From Hoplostethus atlanticus (Eukaryota > Chordata > Actinopteri > Trachichthyiformes > Trachichthyidae), in NCBI GenBank assembly GCA_034670405.1, contig JAXDDX010000013.1, positions 2,164,501 to 2,228,500 on the forward strand: 64,000 nucleotides of DNA, in the 5' to 3' direction. The position numbers were made by a program, and so were the translations under genes. Shown piece by piece: positions 58,357 to 64,000 of this stretch (the stretch's first letter is position 1; every line of letters begins with the position of its first letter). Below the pieces are notes generated by a model that ran no database searches, was not told where the DNA came from, and saw nothing but the letters and a program-made list of their open reading frames with translations.

Positions 58357-60598
58357 ATGGCTCGCGGCTGCATCTGCTGTGTTAAATACATGCTCTTCCT
58401 CTTCAACCTGCTCTTCTGGGTAATTCAACACTCATTTTCACATACAATCGGTCAGAAAAGTGAAAAATAGTGTATTGAATTAGTAGTGAGATCAGTATGT
58501 TGACCAACTCATTTAGTTATCAATGGATCAACAGGAAAATGTCTTGTCTTTCAGCTGGGTGGGTGTGGTCTGCTGGGGGTCGGGGTGTGGCTATCGGTGT
58601 CCCAGGGAAGCTTTGCCACCCTGTCACCCTCGTTCCCCTCACTGTCCGCTGCCAACCTCATCATCACCCTCGGCACCGTTGTCATGGTGACAGGTTTCCT
58701 GGGTTGTCTGGGTGCCATTAAGGAGAACAAGTGCCTCCTGTTGAGTGTGTGTATACGACAAAACCCCTGATTCGTCATTGTAGTGTTTTTTTTCCAATTT
58801 AGTTTTTGTTTGGCTGTATTCTTCACTTGTGCTGCGTTCATATCGTATGGGAATTTAAACCATCAGAACACCTTGACACATGCACACATTCTGACTTGTT
58901 TGAAGCTGTGAAGACATTGACATTTTTTTATAGATTTTGGTTTCACACATGCACTTAATGTGTCATACATACTGAGTTCATGTATTAGAGCAAGAGTCAA
59001 CCACAAACAAAAAATCCAGCAAGAGAAATCAGGATCCATCAAGTAGTATTTAACACCTGAAAGCTGACGTGAACATTATTTTCAAGTATGACGCCAGTAT
59101 CTACCATCTTCCCCATATGACGTGAATGTGGCATTAGTGTATCCTGCATATTTCTGGTAATATGAGTAACCTACTCCTAATCATCCTCTTCCACCTTGTC
59201 ATTTTGCTCAGTTTTTCATCGTTCTGTTGATCATCCTGTTGGCCGAACTTATTCTCCTCATCCTGTTCTTTGTCTACACAGACAAGGTAGGACTGTGCAA
59301 GGAACATTCAGGTTCAGGTTCAATTATGAAGGCCCTGCCGTAGATCAGTGCACCTACATATTCCATGATGCTCCTCTGTCTGCACAGGTGAGCGATAATG
59401 CCAGTCAGGACCTGAAAGAAGGGTTGGTGCTGTACAATACAGATAACAACGCTGGCCTGAGGAACGCATGGAACACCATACAGAAAGAGGTACATTACAC
59501 AGACACACACACACACTCTTTATCTCCTCCTTACACGTTTCACTCTTGGTGTTATGCCTTCGCTGTAAAGCACTTTGTCAACCCTTCTTTTAGGTAAGCA
59601 CTTCATATAATAAAGCTTAGTATCATCATCATTATTATAATTGACTCTACCCTCCCTTCCTGCCTGTCTGCCAGTGGCGGTGTTGTGGGGTGATGAGCCA
59701 CACTGACTGGCACGCTGCCCTGCAGGAGAAGGTGGTGCCTGACCGCTGCTGCCAGGAGGTTTACCAGGGCTGTGGACGCAATGCCTCCAACGCCTTCTGG
59801 ACACGGGTCAGTGCGTGTGTGCATGTAACAAAGAAACCATACACAATCAAAAGTATACATATTGGGGCAGGTGGCCAAAGTTAGTCTTTTTTGGTGTTGA
59901 CTTCTAAATAGTACGGTTGTGATATCAAAAGGTGAATACAGGGTGTCTGCAGGTTCTTAAAGTTTTAAGTTGAATAATAAAAATCCTTAAATGTGATTTA
60001 AATGTTGCACTCAAGTTTTAAATACGGTCTTAGAGGTCTCCGTTGTTCTCCGTGCACTATTTTGTGCACGGAGAAAGGTTGCACAGATGCATGCATTACT
60101 GTGTTTTTTTAATCTTCAGGAAATTTGCTCTTGCTTTGCTTGCTATGGTTCAAATGGCTTACCACTCAAATTGAACCTGCTCAAACCTGTGAATGAGGCA
60201 AAAGAACCGATTTGGATCATTGACGAGAGCAAAGTATGATTAGCTCACTGTGTTAATACCTGGGCCTCTGACTCATCTGTTTTCTCCTTCCCTTGTTATT
60301 GTCTGTGCGTCTTCTCAGGGTTGCTATGAGAAGGTAGAGGAGTGGCTGGATGACAACAAACACCTGCTGGGAACCATCGCCATGTGTGTATTGGTCATAC
60401 AGGTAAGCAGCTGTTTGTGTGAGTTGGGCCCAAACTCTGGATTACGCTTTGTGTTTTCACTGAACAGCTGCAGATTCTCTGGTGACGATTTCTCCTAACT
60501 CAGCTGTCCCTCTTTTTTTTTCTCAGCTTCTTGGAATGGCTTTCTCAATGACGCTTTACCAACAGATCCACCGAGCAGGGAAGAAGTATGAAGCCTGA
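58357..60598 (+). CDS. tspan9: Tetraspanin-9
   Basis: Seven coding exons: 58357-58419, 58555-58746, 59212-59286, 59388-59489, 59675-59806, 60319-60402 and 60527-60598. They sum to 720 bases and 239 residues, the length of human TSPAN9. It begins MARGCICCVKYMLFLFNLLF and ends HRAGKKYEA. Four hydrophobic spans frame a small loop (SQGSFATLSPSFPSLSAAN) and a large loop with the hallmark CCG (147-149) and paired Cys at PDRCC, GCG and GCYE. Juxtamembrane Cys at 5, 7 and 8 are likely palmitoylation sites. Tetraspanins organise integrins and receptors in membrane microdomains; TSPAN9 is known in platelets with GPVI. The alternative, tspan4, is less similar. It lies 3.5 kb after elapor2 on the same strand. 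Confidence 0.95.
59938..60200. repeat. Dispersed element fragment in tspan9 intron 5
   Basis: Begins ACAGGGTGTCTGCAGGTTCT followed by TTAAAG/TTTTAAG runs, like a common fish DNA-transposon end. It includes a perfect hairpin: TTCTCCGTGCAC at 60046-60057 pairs with GTGCACGGAGAA at 60064-60075. Confidence 0.45.
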
Positions 60599-60614
60599 CG
60601 AAGCCTGGATTAAT

Positions 60615-60615
<1 letters not shown>

Positions 60616-60647
<32 letters not shown>
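60616..60647. repeat. (CA)n microsatellite in the tspan9 3'UTR
   Basis: About 32 bases of CA starting 18 bases after the tspan9 stop codon. Confidence 0.95.
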
Positions 60648-60650
<3 letters not shown>

Positions 60651-60965
60651 TTCAGTCATCTCCCTAACATAAACCTTCTCAAAATCCTACAACCCAACAT
60701 TTCTTGTGTTGTTTTGACATTACCCTCACCTTATGTTTATAGCAAATAACAAGCCACTGACATACTTGCATGCCACAACAGCCTTTTATCTCACATCCCT
60801 CATCTATGCACCCAGGTATTGTTGTGAATAGTATTTTAACTAGTGTTTGTTATGGCTAGCTTTATTATTACACTATAACCAGTGTTTTTATTTAAAAGAT
60901 TTGTAAGAGGACTGGGCTCTGCCAATCAGAATGGAGAGAAAAGACTTCCAACATATGAAAATAAG

Positions 60966-60971
60966 AATAAA
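60966..60971 (+). terminator. tspan9: tspan9 polyadenylation signal
   Basis: AATAAA 368 bases after the stop codon. A second AATAAA occurs near 61056. Confidence 0.5.
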
Positions 60972-61492
60972 GGGAACAGTTAAAAAAAACACACCTTTGG
61001 GATATATTTTATGGATGCATTTAGTTACAACAACCATGGTGTAATGAGTCGTGGTCAATAAAAGCAGAGGTTACTCTCAAATGTGAGAATGTTTAATGGC
61101 ATTGTTTTGCCTCGGCTGATAGTGTTCAGGCTTAACAAGTGATTATTGACTGACCAGTAGTTGTGTTTTCTTTTGCTCCTTCAATCTTTCATTCTTTAGT
61201 TTTGGTATCTGCTTTCACCCCGACTGGTAAACACCGGCCCTTTCCACTGATAAAGTCAAAATGAACCACGTTAGATCAGTTGACTGAAACTGTTTGATCC
61301 CCTGAGATGGCAAATCTTTTACCTGTTTCTACAGTGATAATGGAAACACCTCTGCTTGCTGTAGTCACTGAGTAACTGATATGTTGTTTGCTGACTAACT
61401 GAGAGGGGCATGGATCGGCCTCTTCTGTTGAGCAGCAGAGAAAGACAAACATGGAGAGACAGGAGAGTGAGGAATAGTTGGGAACCAATCCT

Positions 61493-61860
61493 GAGATAAA
61501 TATTACGCTTTAATGATCCCCGTTGGGAAATGTTCTTTTCACTCGCTCCCTCCTCCACAGAGGTCAGAGGTCAGATAGAGAACAGCACACCTGGGGCTAG
61601 TAGGGAATCAGTGTCTTGCTCAAGGACACTTCAGCAAGGTGGATACTTGCTGTGTTTCATGTCATTCAGTCCAAAAACAAGTCAAGTCAGGTGGATTGGA
61701 GACTCTAAATTACCCATATGAGTGAAAGAGTTTGTCTTTGTCTATCTGTGGTGATGACCTGTCCAGGGTGTTTCCCTGCCTTCAGCCCAATGCATGCTGG
61801 GATAGGCTCCAGCTCCCTATGACCCTGAATAGGAATAAGTGGGTAAAGAAAATGAACGAA
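61493..61860. repeat. L2-type LINE 3' remnant
   Basis: Contains TTTAATGATCCCCGTTGGGA, TCTTGCTCAAGGACACTTCA, GGAGACTCTAAATTACCC, GACCTGTCCAGGGTGTTTCC and CTGGGATAGGCTCCAGC in order, the familiar tail of fish L2/CR1-like LINEs. It ends in AATAGGAATAAGTGGG. No coding part is left. Confidence 0.7.
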
Positions 61861-61883
61861 CAAACATATAAACCAACCAATGC

Positions 61884-61889
61884 TTTATT
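61884..61889 (-). terminator. amdhd1: amdhd1 polyadenylation signal
   Basis: TTTATT on the plus strand (AATAAA on the minus), 254 bases after the amdhd1 stop codon. Confidence 0.45.
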
Positions 61890-62142
61890 TCACAGTCCAT
61901 CATTTGAAGGCACTAGCATATAAGAGTGCAGAGTATTTTTTAATAAAGTAACATGATATTGAAAAAATAAAACATTGGTTTCTGAAGGACTCATTGATAC
62001 TATCTGGTACATAATAATTCATGGACCTCAGCCACGTCTGTTGGCAGCACCCACAACTCTACAGCTACACCCACAGGCCTACAGCTGCTTTTCATTATCA
62101 CATGAAACTGGCAGCAGAGAACAGATTTGTTTTTTTCCGTGG

Positions 62143-64000
62143 TTACAAGTCCATGGTTTTGTCATTGTCATAGACAACATTGCCTTTGATGACGACATAA
62201 CGGATGAGCTCCTGGTGTCCTCCCAGCTGGTAGATCAGGTGTTCCCATCTGCAGTAAAACACAGGAAATTGTCAGACTCACACAGACTGGGACCCTTTTC
62301 ACATGTTACCTGCCCCCCTCTCTCTCCCATACTTACTTTCTCTTTACATACGGCTTAATACAGAATCATGAAAACTTTGTCGTGCACCACTGACATGATT
62401 TTGGCCCTACTTAAAATACGAACACAAATCCTATATGAAATACTGAACTGATACTGAAAACGTATGAGTCCGTCTGTTTACACAGCACAAATCAGACTAT
62501 ATATACACAGAAACACATGGCACAGCAGATTGAATTTTGTGTGTAAATCTGCCGTTTGGGCCCCTTTTCCATCCTGGCTGATTTACCGTGTGGTGTTGAG
62601 GACCAGCAGGTCTCCATGTTTGTTGACCTCCAGGGAGCCATGAGTGTGGGAGCACCCGAGAGCGTAGGCTGCATTAATGGTGGCCGCAGCCAAAGCCTCA
62701 GGCATGGACATCCTCATATTGACACAGGCCAGGTGCATGACCACTGGCTGAGGAGGGACAGATGATGGAAAGAGGAGAGAAAGACATACATACATACATA
62801 AGGATAGGAACTGCTGTTGTGTGAGCACTAACTGCTACTAACTCCTTTCCCTGCTCCCTCCCTTTTGCACCATAAATCCTAATCACTCAACCCCTCCTCC
62901 TCCCATCTCATCTCACCTCCCTCAACACTTCACACCCCTCCTGTTGTACTCACCATGGAGCAGCAGTAGGCATTAGGGTTGAAGTCACTCCCTAGGGCGA
63001 CAACTACTCCAGCTTCCAGCATATCCCTGGCCCGGGGCTGGGGGAGCCTAGACACACACAACGATTATATAACTTACTGCCATAAAGAGTGTACGTGTGT
63101 GTGCGTGTGTGTGCGCGCATGAGTTACAATACCGCAGAATATAAGCAGTAGTTGGCAGCAGGACAGCAGCAGTTTTTGCCTTTGCCATGGCAGCAATACC
63201 CTGATCCGTGACCTCCTCCAGGTGACTGATGGCTAATGCTCCAAGCTCCGCCCCCAACTAACACACACACAAGTAAAGTAACACAAAAAAGTAAGCAAAC
63301 TTCATTGCACTGGCAATGTTTCTTTTGTGTGCTATTAAAATGATACAACTCCAATTAAAGGTGCTACGTGTAGCATTTTTAAACATCAGTATATTATTGT
63401 GAAACCATAAACCCTGTTGCTTCCTATCGTAAATATGATATTGCTTCTTTTATCAAAGGTTTTCTCTTTCATTTTACTGAAGGATAAACATGTGAAACTC
63501 TGAACGCTTTAGCTGTTCACACTGGAATAACAGCGCCCTCTTCCTGTTTTGTGCCGTAAAACAACCCCGCCAAATCTGACCCAGTGGCACACAATGTAAA
63601 ATGCAGTGTAGAGGCCGGAAGAGCCTGCCAGTCTTCTCAATGATGTTCTCATTACTTTACTGTAATAATACTTACATCTCAAACTGAAAGTGGTACTAAT
63701 TTATTGTTGTTAAATGCTACGCATAGCCCCTTTAAAACAACATAAATGAACACACTTCATTCTTCTCACGGTATTTTTTCTGTGTTGTATTTAAGAGCAT
63801 GTGATACCTGAGCAGAGTTCATGGGGTGGAGCTCATCTCCATGGAAGTTGATGTTGAGGCCCATGTCTTTGCCAGCCTGCAGGATTGTGCGCGTGGCGCT
63901 GAGGTCAAACACTCCCTGCTCACAGAACACGTCTATGTTGTCCACCCTGAGAGTCCCAGCATATATGCTCTCTCTCAGCCGCGGCAGCTGAACCTGCAGT
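62143..64000 (-). CDS. amdhd1: Imidazolonepropionase (AMDHD1), 3' part
   Basis: Five exons in transcript order: beyond 64000-63808, 63257-63133, 63047-62954, 62747-62587 and 62248-62143 (stop). The 5' exons lie outside the window. The enzyme hydrolyses 4-imidazolone-5-propanoate to N-formimino-glutamate, the third step of histidine breakdown in the cytosol. Amidohydrolase features visible: FHGDELH and SHLEE (metal and substrate His), LLPTTAYILR, and GSDFNPN with the metal-binding Asp. The conserved HLACVNMRMSMPEALAAATI follows, and the C-terminus is VVYDNDKTMDL. The TIM-barrel core is intact as far as seen. The upstream edge near 63994 may itself be an acceptor (CTGCAG then GTTCAG), so the exon could end inside the window. 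Tail-to-tail with tspan9. Confidence 0.94.
63355..63735. repeat. Inverted-repeat element in an amdhd1 intron
   Basis: Starts TTAAAGGTGCTACGTGTAGC and ends with the reverse complement of TTAAAGGGGCTATGCGTAGC, about 25-base terminal repeats flanked by TTAA. The 381-base interior is non-coding. The superfamily is undecided. Confidence 0.7.

Noticed and set aside
58357..60598. Assigning the tetraspanin to tspan4
   Set aside because: The start MARGC, the length of 239 residues, the large loop and the C-terminus HRAGKKYEA match TSPAN9 more closely.
63355..63735. piggyBac assignment on the basis of flanking TTAA
   Set aside because: The terminal repeat does not start with the CCY pattern of piggyBac ends, so TTAA may be part of the repeat itself.

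Overview
The window is nuclear DNA of a vertebrate, almost certainly a ray-finned (teleost) fish, probably with a compact percomorph-like genome. It has spliced genes with canonical GT-AG introns, short introns rich in dinucleotide microsatellites, vertebrate polyadenylation signals, and many small DNA-transposon fragments of kinds common in fish. The proteins resemble their fish and mammalian counterparts closely. There is no prokaryotic, viral, CRISPR or operon-like content.

There are eight genes. From left to right: ascl1a (minus, single coding exon plus a 3'UTR intron), itfg2 (plus, 12 exons), nrip2 (minus, 6 exons over 15 kb), a two-exon gene I do not recognise (plus), klhl42 (minus, 3 exons), elapor2 (plus, 22 exons), tspan9 (plus, 7 coding exons and probable 5'UTR exons), and amdhd1 (minus, 3' part only, running off the right edge). 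Orientation mostly alternates: ascl1a/itfg2, nrip2/unknown and klhl42/elapor2 are head-to-head. The pairs itfg2/nrip2, unknown/klhl42 and tspan9/amdhd1 are tail-to-tail. Every coding exon set was assembled by checking splice sites, phase and family similarity by eye; exon lengths sum to whole codons for each complete gene except elapor2.

elapor2 reads through only if one extra base is discounted in exon 3 and another in exon 7. Both lie in homopolymer runs, so assembly error is the likeliest cause. The genes do not form a pathway. Their products act separately: a proneural transcription factor, a KICSTOR (mTORC1) subunit, a nuclear-receptor cofactor, a CUL3 adaptor, a late-endosomal membrane protein, a tetraspanin and a histidine-catabolism enzyme. 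The itfg2-nrip2-tspan9 set matches human 12p13, klhl42 matches 12p11, and ascl1-amdhd1 matches 12q23, so the segment descends from the ancestral chromosome behind human 12; elapor2 (human 7q21) is the outlier.

The non-coding part holds three or more families of small inverted-repeat elements in several copies, LINE and SINE tails, long microsatellites, and candidate regulatory sites (CTCF-like motifs, CRE palindromes, and a block that looks conserved beside ascl1a). I found no new multi-gene system. The items most worth checking are the unrecognised gene, an Asp-to-Asn change in the protease-like motif of NRIP2, an intron of elapor2 made almost entirely of complementary CA and TG tracts, and the two elapor2 frameshifts.
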